Shown in pieces: positions 17,310 through 25,632 of a stretch of 64,000 bases of DNA. Source of the DNA: Flagellimonas zhangzhouensis (GTDB lineage Bacteria > Bacteroidota > Bacteroidia > Flavobacteriales > Flavobacteriaceae); NCBI RefSeq assembly GCF_900102925.1, contig NZ_FNKI01000002.1, positions 1,364,001 to 1,428,000 on the forward strand. The letters run 5' to 3'. A program made the translations under genes and the position numbers. A model generated the notes under the pieces. It saw only the letters and a program-made list of their open reading frames with translations, was not told the DNA's origin and made no database searches. Positions within the stretch are counted from its first letter, which is position 1; every line of letters begins with the position of its first letter.

Positions 17310-18719
17310 TCATACTTGAACTTGCTTCCACTTGCCTTTTTTGAACCAAACAATAGCTAGAATTGCCAGCAGAACTTCCGCAAGTGTAATGGCCATAAAA
17401 ACACCTATTTCACCCCAATCCAGAATAATTGCAGTTACATAGGCAATGGGCAATTGGAACAACCAAAAGGATAAAAAGTTGATCTTTGTTGGAGTTTTGG
17501 TATCCCCTGCCCCATTGAACGCTTGGCTCATCACCATGCCATAGGCATAGAAAATATAGCCCGCTGCAATTACTTGTAAGCAAAGGGCACCACTCTTAAC
17601 AACTGCTGGGGTGGTATTAAACCACGAAATAATGCTATTGGCAAAAAGTAGATATCCCAAAGAAACCGTTCCCATAAAAATGGCGTTGTACTTTCCAGTT
17701 TTCCAAACGGAAGTGGCTGCCCTGTCAGGTTGTTTGGCCCCAAGATTTTGACCCACCAATGTAGCTGCAGCATTGCTCATTCCCCATGATGGCATTAAGG
17801 TGAACATCATCACGCGGATGGCAATGGTGTAACCCGCCAATACTTCGCTGCCAAATTCGGACATGATGCGCATAAGGAAAATCCAGCTGGAAGTACCGAT
17901 CAAGAATTGGGCAATTCCACCTAAAGAAACCTTGATCAAGTTCAACATTACCTTAAGGTTGATGACCAAATCTTTGGCCACCAATTTGATTTTACCCCAA
18001 CCAAAGAACAAGATTCCCAGCTGAAAAATTACAGCGGTTCCTCTACCAATATTCGTAGCGATGGCTGCTCCCATCACGCCAAATTCAGGGATTGGACCAA
18101 AACCGAAAATAAACATGGGGTCCAAAATAATGTTGAGTCCGTTTGAAAGCACCAAGGCCCACATGGCAATGGATGCATTTCCCGCACCTCGGAAAATGGC
18201 ATTGATCAAGAACAATAAGACCACTGTGATGTTCCCTCCAATCAAAAATTGGGTGTAACCATATCCCTCCGCAATTAAATCAGGTTCGCCGCCCATCAAA
18301 GCCAAAATATCCTTGGCATAAATAATTCCAATGATTCCGATTATGATGGAGATTAAAACACCCAAACTAATGGCCTGTACTGCAGCTATTCGAGCTCCAG
18401 CAACATCCTTTTCGCCAATTCTACGGGCAACCACGGCCGTTGCAGCCATACTTAAACCAATGGCCAAGGCATAGACCAAAGTGATTACGGATTCCGTCAA
18501 TCCAATAGTCGCCACCGCATTAACACTAACACTGGAAACATAGGCAATGTCCACCAATGCGAAAATGGATTCCATGAGCATTTCCAAAATCATGGGAATG
18601 GAAAGCATAAATATCGCCTTTCGGATGCTTCCCGAAGTAAATTCAGTTTCCTTACCAGAAATAGCTATCCAGAAATACTGAATAAATTTTTTAAATGAAT
18701 TTGTATGTTGATTCGTCAT
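17310..18719 (-). CDS. MATE family efflux transporter
   Basis: The 469-residue multidrug and toxic compound extrusion protein has about 12 transmembrane helices in two MatE halves (about 25-235 and 245-455). Recognisable segments are FMLSIPMILEMLMESIFALV near the first helix, AVVARRIGEKD after helix 3 and LVGQNLGAKQPDRA in the second half. It would export a cation or metabolite with Na+ or H+ antiport. It is the first gene of the operon with the trans-sulfuration enzyme and bshB1. The start codon lies 6 bp after the closing stem of a structured leader (18726-18831), so leader-controlled expression is likely. Confidence 0.93.
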   Translation of the reverse strand: MTNQHTNSFKKFIQYFWIAISGKETEFTSGSIRKAIFMLSIPMILEMLMESIFALVDIAYVSSVSVNAVATIGLTESVITLVYALAIGLSMAATAVVARRIGEKDVAGARIAAVQAISLGVLISIIIGIIGIIYAKDILALMGGEPDLIAEGYGYTQFLIGGNITVVLLFLINAIFRGAGNASIAMWALVLSNGLNIILDPMFIFGFGPIPEFGVMGAAIATNIGRGTAVIFQLGILFFGWGKIKLVAKDLVINLKVMLNLIKVSLGGIAQFLIGTSSWIFLMRIMSEFGSEVLAGYTIAIRVMMFTLMPSWGMSNAAATLVGQNLGAKQPDRAATSVWKTGKYNAIFMGTVSLGYLLFANSIISWFNTTPAVVKSGALCLQVIAAGYIFYAYGMVMSQAFNGAGDTKTPTKINFLSFWLFQLPIAYVTAIILDWGEIGVFMAITLAEVLLAILAIVWFKKGKWKQVQV

Positions 18720-18725
18720 TATAAA

Positions 18726-18831
18726 AAGAATTATGTGTGAAAAAAGAAGTGAAATGTCGAGTAACCGAGGAGTTTTCGGTTACATAAATCGGGTTTCCCC
18801 AACGGTGACATCTATCGCGTACATAATTCTT
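18726..18831 (-). promoter_or_regulatory. structured RNA leader (candidate riboswitch) of the MATE operon
   Basis: Read on the minus strand, an 11-bp perfect closing stem AAGAATTATGT/ACATAATTCTT encloses a 7-bp stem AGATGTC/GACATTT (one G-U). That stem encloses two hairpins: TTGGG-GAAA-CCCGA with a GNRA loop, and a perfect 8-bp GTAACCGA/TCGGTTAC with a 7-nt loop. The 3' strand of the closing stem ends at 18726, is followed by a short T run and then the ATG at 18719. It resembles a multi-branch aptamer with the expression platform at the ribosome-binding region. I cannot match it to TPP, SAM, FMN, cobalamin, guanidine-I, GEMM or purine consensus cores. The riboswitch role is inferred. Confidence 0.6.
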
Positions 18832-18927
18832 ATAGCTTCATAATGATGCAAATATGCAAAAAAAACGGAAACATTATTATACTTTTTTCATTTTCTGCTA
18901 ATTAGCATGTGCTTACCTTAGCAGTCC

Positions 18928-18938
18928 AACTAACTCAA
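18928..18938 (+). promoter_or_regulatory. leader motif AACTAACTCAA before the M14 gene
   Basis: This 11-mer lies 6 bp before the ATG. The identical 11-mer occurs just upstream of both M20-type amidohydrolase genes (36038-36048 and 56868-56878). Confidence 0.4.
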
Positions 18939-18944
18939 TATTTT

Positions 18945-20231
18945 ATGTTTAAAAAAGTCTTTATCCTAAGTGCTGCTCTGGCCCTAGGAATGTTATCCTG
19001 TAAAAAATCCCCTGAAGAAGCCGAAACAACATCTTCTGGTTATCAAGGTCAGGGAAAAAGCCCAATAGTTCCCACGGTGGACAAGCCCATTCAAAAGCAA
19101 TGGCGTGGGGTTTGGGCATTTAACGACAGTACCACATTTTTCTCCAACCAGTTTGATGGTGCCCGTTTAAACGGTGTTGCCTATGATGGTGATGACCATT
19201 ATACCATTTGGGTGACTGCGGAAAATACCCCGATCAATGTGAGCCCTTGGTATGGATTCAAAGTATGGTCAACCGAGGCGAGGGATATTAAGGTAGAATT
19301 GAAATACCAGGATTCTCGAAGCAGGTATTACCCAAAAATTAGTACGGATGGTAGAACATTTAAGCCATTGGACAGCATTTATTTTAAACCCATAAATCCA
19401 GGTGAGGGTGAATTTGGATTGGGTGCGGCACCAGAATCTGCCGAATTGACCATCAGCGTTACTGAAAATCCAACTTGGATTACGGCTCAGGAATTGTATA
19501 CCTCTTCCGTTGTTCAAGAATGGGTAGATTCCTTGAGTCAAAAACCCTTTATTGAGAATTATCCCATTGGTCTTTCCAAAGAAAAGAGAACCATGAAAGT
19601 GATGGAAATCAATGAAAACAAAGAAGCAAAAAAAGCCTTGATGATCATTTCCAGACAGCACCCACCTGAGGTTACTGGTTTTATTGTGATGAAATCCTTT
19701 ATTGAAACCATTACAGGAGATTCTGATTTGGCAAAAGCTTTTAGACAAGAACATGTTGTTTTCAATGTGCCGTTAATGAATCCTGATGGAGCCGATAATG
19801 GCCACTGGAGACACAACATGGGCGGAATTGACCTGAACAGGGATTGGCAGAACTTCAATCAGCCTGAAACCCGAAATGTTCGTGATTTTCTAGTTGAGAA
19901 AGACAAAGACTATGACTTTGTTTTTGGAGCGGATTTCCACTCTACTTGGGATGATATCTATTACCCTATTGATACCACGGCTACTGGTGAAAAGGGAAAA
20001 ATCATTTTTGATTGGATAGAGAACATCAGTGAAAGATTACCTCAAAAGCAGACCAACGTTCGTGCTTCGGACGATATTGAAAATACAATGGTTTCCAGCA
20101 AGTACTTTTATGTGCACCACGGAATGCCTGCCATCGTTTTTGAATTGGGTGACAATACTTCTAGAGCTTTCCTAAAGGAAAAGGGAAAAGTTGCAGCTGA
20201 AGAAATTATGAAGCTTTTATTGGAAAAATAG
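18945..20231 (+). CDS. secreted M14-family zinc carboxypeptidase (lipoprotein)
   Basis: The 428-residue lipoprotein has signal MFKKVFILSAALALGMLSC, which fixes the start at this ATG rather than 12 codons upstream. An N-terminal beta domain (about 40-200) precedes the carboxypeptidase core. Zinc ligands His and Glu are in SRQHPPEVTG and the third His in DFHSTWDD. NRDWQNFNQPET carries the substrate-binding Asn-Arg, and the catalytic Glu is probably in FELGDNT. It would trim C-terminal residues from peptides outside the cytoplasm. It converges with ccsBA with one base between stops. Confidence 0.9.
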   Translation: MFKKVFILSAALALGMLSCKKSPEEAETTSSGYQGQGKSPIVPTVDKPIQKQWRGVWAFNDSTTFFSNQFDGARLNGVAYDGDDHYTIWVTAENTPINVSPWYGFKVWSTEARDIKVELKYQDSRSRYYPKISTDGRTFKPLDSIYFKPINPGEGEFGLGAAPESAELTISVTENPTWITAQELYTSSVVQEWVDSLSQKPFIENYPIGLSKEKRTMKVMEINENKEAKKALMIISRQHPPEVTGFIVMKSFIETITGDSDLAKAFRQEHVVFNVPLMNPDGADNGHWRHNMGGIDLNRDWQNFNQPETRNVRDFLVEKDKDYDFVFGADFHSTWDDIYYPIDTTATGEKGKIIFDWIENISERLPQKQTNVRASDDIENTMVSSKYFYVHHGMPAIVFELGDNTSRAFLKEKGKVAAEEIMKLLLEK

Positions 20232-20232
20232 T

Positions 20233-23200
20233 CTACTTTTTGGCGTAATGCACTTTATAACGCCAGAAGCTTATGCCTCCTAAAATAAAGACCCCAAGTA
20301 TTGTATACCATACAAAGCTTGGGGTTATTACTTGGTCCCCACTTGCATAACTGTGCAGTCCAACCAAATAAAAGTTCACCCCAAAATATGTCATCATAAT
20401 ACTTGCAAAAGCTACGATACTGGCAAAGTTATAGGTCCATTTTCCTCGAAGTCCTGGCACCAATCGCATGTGCAACACAAAGGCGTAAACCATAATGGAA
20501 ATTAAGGCCCAAGTTTCTTTTGGATCCCATCCCCAGTAACGTCCCCAGCTCTCATTGGCCCATTGTCCTCCTAAAAAGTTTCCAATGGTCAGCATTACCA
20601 AACCAGCTGTTAAGGACAATTCGTTAATCACGGTTAATTCCTTAATATTAAGATCCATTCGCTTTTTGTTCTTTTCAGTGGTCATTACCATCAAAAGTAA
20701 CGAGACCACACCCAAGATCATCCCAACTGTTAAAGGCCCATAACTACCCACAATAACCGCTACGTGAATCATTAACCAATAGCTGTCCAAAACGGGCACC
20801 AAATTACCAATGGCAGGGTCTACCCAACTTTGGTGTGCGATCCACAACAACATAGAAGTAACAAAGGCACTGGCAGCAATAGTGAGTTCACTTTTTCGTC
20901 CCAAGGCCAAACCGATTCCCATGGTCGCCCATCCTACATATAGAATACTTTCATAGGCATCACTCCAAGGTGCATGGCCCGAAATATACCATCGCAACAC
21001 CAAACCTATTGTATGCCAAACAAAGAATAGGATAATGGTTCCTTTTAATAAATAGGCAAAAGCATCCAAGAACTTTCTTTCTTTAAAAATCTTGGCAATC
21101 AACACAAAGAACAAGAGTACCCCAACCATGGCGTAGTATTTATACAAACGGTTGAACAAGTCCAACTTATTATAAATAATCTCTGTCTTTATCTTATTTT
21201 CTGAGGGCAAAACCTCTTCTCCATGATTTTTTTGGTTCTGAGTGAACGCCTCAATCAATTTATCAGGTTGTGAGTAATCGCCAGAAGCGATGGATTGTTG
21301 CAGGGAATTCAAATAATAGGGCATTGCATTCCTGATAAAATTGGAATACAACGAATCCTGAACTTGATATTCTCCACCGCGAAATTCTACGGCTGAAATC
21401 CATTTGTTGTTCTCATCGTTCAACAAAGGGAATATTTTTACCATATTTCCGCTCAATGCAATATCCAACAAGCTCAACCTTTCTCCCACTTTCTTAATGT
21501 CCTTTTCAAAATTGGAGGGATTGGTTGTGGAGGTGGCCTTTTCCAGATAAGATCGTAATTTGTACGCCCCTTTGTCAGTAAAAAAGTCAGTCGCTTTTAC
21601 ATACTTCGTTCCTGAGGGAACTCCTATTACTTTTCGAATGCTATCATTTTGCCATTTCCCCACCTCAATCAAATCCACGGTATACCAAACGCCTGGGTTC
21701 AGCATCATGGAAAGGAAAACCTGATTGGCAGTCATGTCCTTATACTTATCCTTTCCGCTTAACTTTCTCAATAATTCAGAAGAAAAAGTATGGATTGGCT
21801 TCATTCGGCCCTCACTATCTTGGATGACCAAGGCTCCAAATTTTTCAGCATGCTCTGTGGAAACGGTTGTAGCCGAAATAACTGAATCAATCTGAGCTTG
21901 CGTAGGCATGCTGGAGTGTCCGTCATGTTCGTCTGTAGTTTCTTGTGCTTGAACTCCAGTAAAAGTCAACAATAGTAAAGCAATTGTCAAAGCAGCTTTT
22001 TTTGCCTTGATTTTCTCCAACATCTGTTGTAAATCTTTAAATCGCGTATCGCCAAAGAACATAATGCCCATCAAGCCTATATACAGCAAGAAATATCCAA
22101 TGTAGGTTATCCAAGTACCCCAAACATCATGGTTTACAGATAGTACTGTGCCCTTTTCATCTGGATCAAAACTGGATTGAAAAAAACGATATCCCTTATT
22201 GTCCAGAACATGGTTCATATAAATATCGTAATCAAACGGACGCTCATCGTGCACGGTCACCTTGCTCATAAATGAGGCATAACCCGCTTCAGTGCCAGGA
22301 TATTTTTCCGCGATAAAGTCGTTCAGTTCGATTGAAAATGGAAGTTCGTAGACTTTTGAACCGTAGCTCAGGGTAAAATCCAATCCTCCAACACTTATTT
22401 TATCTGAGAAATTGGTGGTTCCTTTGGCTCCCAATAATTTTACTTCTTGAGATTCACCATTGGCTTCAATGGCAACCACAAGGGCATCTTGGGTTACTTT
22501 AGTAATTTCTTCTTCAGGCACTTTTACAATGCCGTATTTTCCTTTGACAATGGGCTCTGGAATCACAAATTGCATTCCAGCCATGGTGTACAAGGAGCGT
22601 AATTGTAAAGTTTGAATGCTATCACTGGCAACCGTGCCTTGAAATTGGTCGGCCATGCGCATAAAATTTCCATCAAATGGTGACTGGATGCGAAATCCGT
22701 TCTCAGCATCATAATAAATGTTGACGGCCCCATCGGTTTCATTATTCAATGCAAAAAGCACATTGTGAATGCTGGCTATTTTTCCATTTTCCAGATAATG
22801 CTCGTGGCGTTGCCCATTCCCTGCTTCTACAATTTGCAAGTATTCTTGCCCATTTTCATCAGGAATTAAACCTTTTTCAGCTCCACGGATAAAATCCACA
22901 AAAGAAATGGTAAAAGGTTGCCCATTAAAATCAGATTTCCATGGTAAGCTCGAGCGTTTACCCTCGGGAGTCACCAAAATATCATCTTCAAGGATTCGTC
23001 TTTTGGTTTCGCCTCCGATATCGCCATCAATGTAGGCCGTCAAATAGGTTTTATCGGAATAGAATACTTTCTCTGTAGCACCCTCACGAATGGGCATCAT
23101 GCCCTCGTAACTGATGTATCGGGTCACAAAAGCTCCTATGATGATCAGAATCCAAGATACGTGAAGAATAAGCACTGCCCATTTTTTCCATTCGAGCAGT

Positions 23201-23409
23201 CGATATCTGAAAATATTCCCGATAAAATTGATCACAAAAAAGACCATAATGGCCTCGAACCAAGTGGCATTATAAATGTAAATTCTTGCGGTTTCGGTAC
23301 TGTAATAACTCTCCACAAAAGTTCCAATGGCCATTGCTGCCGCAAAAACCAAAAAAAGAACGGCCATAAGTCTTGTGGAAAAAAGGGTCTTTTTAAGAAT
23401 ATCGATCAT
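20233..23409 (-). CDS. ccsA: fused cytochrome c biogenesis protein CcsB/CcsA (ResB-ResC)
   Basis: The 1058-residue System II heme delivery protein for c-type cytochromes is a ResB-CcsA fusion, common in Bacteroidota. The ResB part has helices at about 13-33, 49-69 and 80-100, a large periplasmic domain (about 100-410) and a helix near 425-445. A further hydrophobic segment (about 470-488, ending GVQAQ) looks like an internal signal sequence and leads into a second periplasmic region. The C-terminal CcsA part (from about 775) has about eight helices and the heme-binding WWD motif WGRYWGWDPKETW. It is monocistronic. Confidence 0.95.
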   Translation of the reverse strand: MIDILKKTLFSTRLMAVLFLVFAAAMAIGTFVESYYSTETARIYIYNATWFEAIMVFFVINFIGNIFRYRLLEWKKWAVLILHVSWILIIIGAFVTRYISYEGMMPIREGATEKVFYSDKTYLTAYIDGDIGGETKRRILEDDILVTPEGKRSSLPWKSDFNGQPFTISFVDFIRGAEKGLIPDENGQEYLQIVEAGNGQRHEHYLENGKIASIHNVLFALNNETDGAVNIYYDAENGFRIQSPFDGNFMRMADQFQGTVASDSIQTLQLRSLYTMAGMQFVIPEPIVKGKYGIVKVPEEEITKVTQDALVVAIEANGESQEVKLLGAKGTTNFSDKISVGGLDFTLSYGSKVYELPFSIELNDFIAEKYPGTEAGYASFMSKVTVHDERPFDYDIYMNHVLDNKGYRFFQSSFDPDEKGTVLSVNHDVWGTWITYIGYFLLYIGLMGIMFFGDTRFKDLQQMLEKIKAKKAALTIALLLLTFTGVQAQETTDEHDGHSSMPTQAQIDSVISATTVSTEHAEKFGALVIQDSEGRMKPIHTFSSELLRKLSGKDKYKDMTANQVFLSMMLNPGVWYTVDLIEVGKWQNDSIRKVIGVPSGTKYVKATDFFTDKGAYKLRSYLEKATSTTNPSNFEKDIKKVGERLSLLDIALSGNMVKIFPLLNDENNKWISAVEFRGGEYQVQDSLYSNFIRNAMPYYLNSLQQSIASGDYSQPDKLIEAFTQNQKNHGEEVLPSENKIKTEIIYNKLDLFNRLYKYYAMVGVLLFFVLIAKIFKERKFLDAFAYLLKGTIILFFVWHTIGLVLRWYISGHAPWSDAYESILYVGWATMGIGLALGRKSELTIAASAFVTSMLLWIAHQSWVDPAIGNLVPVLDSYWLMIHVAVIVGSYGPLTVGMILGVVSLLLMVMTTEKNKKRMDLNIKELTVINELSLTAGLVMLTIGNFLGGQWANESWGRYWGWDPKETWALISIMVYAFVLHMRLVPGLRGKWTYNFASIVAFASIMMTYFGVNFYLVGLHSYASGDQVITPSFVWYTILGVFILGGISFWRYKVHYAKK

Positions 23410-23523
23410 GGAAATTCGGTCTGCTTTCGGCTGGCAAAAATACGGCCTTTTTACAACTTACTGGTTTTTAGAAACTATAAAAATGAATGAGATTTGTTAA
23501 TTTCCTGTATGATGCATCGCCTC

Positions 23524-23531
23524 TAAATTTG
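23524..23531 (+). promoter_or_regulatory. -7 promoter element of the DUF2520/KdsC/Maf operon
   Basis: TAAATTTG matches TAnnTTTG exactly. It ends only 11 bp before the ATG at 23543, so the transcript would have a very short leader. The nearest TTTG (23493-23496) is 27 bp upstream, longer than usual. Confidence 0.5.
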
Positions 23532-23542
23532 TAGTTTTGGGT

Positions 23543-24304
23543 ATGCTCAACGTAGTAATTTTGGGTACTGGCAACCTCGCCAAACATGTGTTCGGGGCAT
23601 TTTCCAAATCGGGAAAGGTCCAAGTAGTTCAGCTTGTGGGTCGAAATCAAGAAAGTTTGAAAGACTTTGCCACCCAAACCACAACTTCCGATGATTTCTA
23701 TTCAATTTTAGATGCTGATGTTTATGTGATTGCGGTGAAAGATGATGCCATTGCAGAAGTTTCTAGCTATTTAAAAGATAAAAAAGGAATTGTTGTGCAT
23801 ACGTCTGGTGTTGTGGAAATGAGTGCCATTGAGCCTGAAAACCGTGGTGTTTTTTATCCACTGCAGACCTTTACCAAAGGTAAAGCTGTCGATTTTTCAA
23901 CTATTCCCATTTGTATTGAGGCTGATGCACCTCAATCCTTGGAAACATTGCGGATTCTAGCGGAAACCATTTCAGAAAAGGTCCATGAAATTGATTCTGA
24001 ACAGCGAAAAAAATTGCATCTTGCAGCCGTTTTTGTAAACAACTTTACCAATTACCTGTATGGGGTTGGTGAAGAAATTTGTTTGGAAGAGGGCCTACCT
24101 TTTGATTTGTTGCAACCCTTGATTATGGAAACTGCCGAAAAAGTGCAAACCCTCTCTCCCAAAGAGGCACAAACAGGACCAGCAAGACGAAACGATGAAA
24201 AAAGTATGGCAAGTCATTTGGAACTTTTAAAGAATGAAAAACACATTGCCATCTATAAATTATTGAGCGAAGCCATAAAACAAGCCTATGAAAAAGAATT
24301 ATAA
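23543..24304 (+). CDS. Rossmann-fold and DUF2520 domain protein
   Basis: The 253-residue protein has an N-terminal NADP-binding Rossmann domain (VVILGTGNLAKHVFGAF, about 3-19) and a C-terminal helical DUF2520 domain (about 125-250, with HLAAVFVNNFTNYLYGVGEE). The architecture resembles 6-phosphogluconate/ketopantoate-type reductases, but the substrate is unknown. The frame extends two codons upstream to a TTG; the ATG at 23543 is preferred. It overlaps the KdsC-like gene by 17 bp, so they are translationally coupled. Confidence 0.87.
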   Translation: MLNVVILGTGNLAKHVFGAFSKSGKVQVVQLVGRNQESLKDFATQTTTSDDFYSILDADVYVIAVKDDAIAEVSSYLKDKKGIVVHTSGVVEMSAIEPENRGVFYPLQTFTKGKAVDFSTIPICIEADAPQSLETLRILAETISEKVHEIDSEQRKKLHLAAVFVNNFTNYLYGVGEEICLEEGLPFDLLQPLIMETAEKVQTLSPKEAQTGPARRNDEKSMASHLELLKNEKHIAIYKLLSEAIKQAYEKEL

Positions 24305-24815
24305 AGAACTTTTAAGCGATATCACCACCTTTGTTTTTGATGTGGACGGTGTTTTTACAGACGGAATGGTGTTAATTACTTCCGAGGGTGAATTGCTTCG
24401 AAAAATGAGTGTAAAAGATGGTTACGCCCTTAAAACTGCCATTCAAAAAGGCTATAATGTTTGTATCATCACGGGTGGTACCAACGAGGGGGTAAAAGAG
24501 CGCTTAAAAGGACTTGGAGTTACTGATTTTTATATGGGCTCCCACCACAAAGAAGAGCCTTTAAAGGAATATTTGGACATTTACAATATTGACCCAAGAC
24601 AAGTGGTTTATATGGGTGACGATATGCCTGATATTCCACCTATGAAAATGGTGGCTTTGGCCACAGCACCCCAAAATGCTATTCCAGAAGTAAAGACGAT
24701 ATGTGATTACGTTTCCCATAAAAATGGAGGTGATGGCTGCGTTCGGGACATCATTGAGCAGGTTTTAAAAGTTCGTGGAGATTGGAACGATAATTTTAGC
24801 GCCAAGAATGACTAA
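24288..24815 (+). CDS. kdsC: HAD phosphatase, KDO-8-phosphate phosphatase type
   Basis: The 175-residue HAD enzyme has motif I FVFDVDGVFTDG (nucleophile and acid Asp), motif II IITGG, a conserved Lys and motif IV YMGDDMPDIP. This minimal capless form is typical of KdsC, which hydrolyses 3-deoxy-D-manno-octulosonate 8-phosphate in lipopolysaccharide core synthesis. In Flavobacteriaceae it commonly lies with a DUF2520 protein and Maf, as here, with both junctions overlapping (17 and 8 bp). Confidence 0.9.
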   Translation: MKKNYKELLSDITTFVFDVDGVFTDGMVLITSEGELLRKMSVKDGYALKTAIQKGYNVCIITGGTNEGVKERLKGLGVTDFYMGSHHKEEPLKEYLDIYNIDPRQVVYMGDDMPDIPPMKMVALATAPQNAIPEVKTICDYVSHKNGGDGCVRDIIEQVLKVRGDWNDNFSAKND

Positions 24816-25401
24816 AAATCCACTGAAAGAAAAACTTAAGGGCAAACAAATTATTTTGGCGTCTGGTTCACCACGACGTAAAATGTTCTTGGAAGAATTG
24901 GGTCTCGATTTTATTATCGACCCAAAATCTGTTGAAGAAGTTTATCCCGAACATTTACAAGGTCAGGAAATTTCTGAATATTTAGCCGAATTAAAGGCCA
25001 CTCCTTTTAAAAAACAATTGGAACCTGACCAAATTGTGATTACTTCGGACACAGTGGTTTGGCACAAAAATGCCTCTTTGGCTAAAGCTGCTGATAAAAC
25101 AGAGGCTTTTGAAATGCTCCGTATCCTTTCTGGGGATTGGCATGAGGTGATTTCTTCCGTTTGTTTTACCACAAAAGACTTTCAAAAAACAGTGAGTAGC
25201 ATCACCAAAGTGAAGCTCAAGGAGTTTACTGATGAAGAAATCAACTTTTATATTGACACTTGCCAACCTTTTGATAAGGCTGGTGCATACGGCATTCAAG
25301 AATGGATCGGGATGATTGGTATCTCCGAAATTCAAGGGTCGTACACTAATGTGGTTGGTCTACCCACCCATTTGGTCTATGAAACCTTGATGGAACTATA
25401 G
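24808..25401 (+). CDS. maf: Maf-family nucleoside triphosphate pyrophosphatase
   Basis: Maf enzymes hydrolyse non-canonical or specific NTPs (dTTP/UTP or m7GTP) and affect cell division. The signature LASGSPRRKMFLEELG is at about residues 16-31, and the catalytic TSDTVV and later FDKAGAYGIQ segments are conserved. The 197-residue length is normal. The ATG at 24808 overlaps the KdsC stop by 8 bp and is preferred over a start 11 codons upstream. It is the last gene of the operon; its stop abuts the convergent ferredoxin stop. Confidence 0.92.
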   Translation: MTKNPLKEKLKGKQIILASGSPRRKMFLEELGLDFIIDPKSVEEVYPEHLQGQEISEYLAELKATPFKKQLEPDQIVITSDTVVWHKNASLAKAADKTEAFEMLRILSGDWHEVISSVCFTTKDFQKTVSSITKVKLKEFTDEEINFYIDTCQPFDKAGAYGIQEWIGMIGISEIQGSYTNVVGLPTHLVYETLMEL

Positions 25402-25632
25402 TTAAGTTCTTTTTACAGAAATGATTTTTACTGGACAGGCTTTTGAGGCTTGTTCGCAGGTATCAAAAATACCCTCGTCATGAGATTTGATGGTGTAAAA
25501 TCCTTTCTTGTCCTTGGAATGCAACAAAACGGATTTCCCATCCTTTTTGGACATGGCAAATTGTTCGGGGGCCATTTCCACACAATAATTACACCCAATA
25601 CATTTATCGCGTTGCAGCGTAACCACCACCAT
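25402..25632 (-). CDS. [4Fe-4S] ferredoxin
   Basis: The 76-residue ferredoxin shows CIGCNYC near residues 11-17 and a distal CP pair (SKACPVKI), the ligand set for one [4Fe-4S] cluster; another Cys (DTCEQA) is nearby. It overlaps the U32 gene by one base, so the two are co-transcribed. It probably supplies electrons to the U32 enzyme or matures with it; this pairing is inferred from position. Confidence 0.9.
   Translation of the reverse strand: MVVVTLQRDKCIGCNYCVEMAPEQFAMSKKDGKSVLLHSKDKKGFYTIKSHDEGIFDTCEQASKACPVKIISVKRT

Noticed and set aside
18726-18831. Known riboswitch (TPP, SAM, FMN, cobalamin, guanidine, GEMM, purine)
   Set aside because: None of the conserved core sequences of these classes is present; stems and loops differ.
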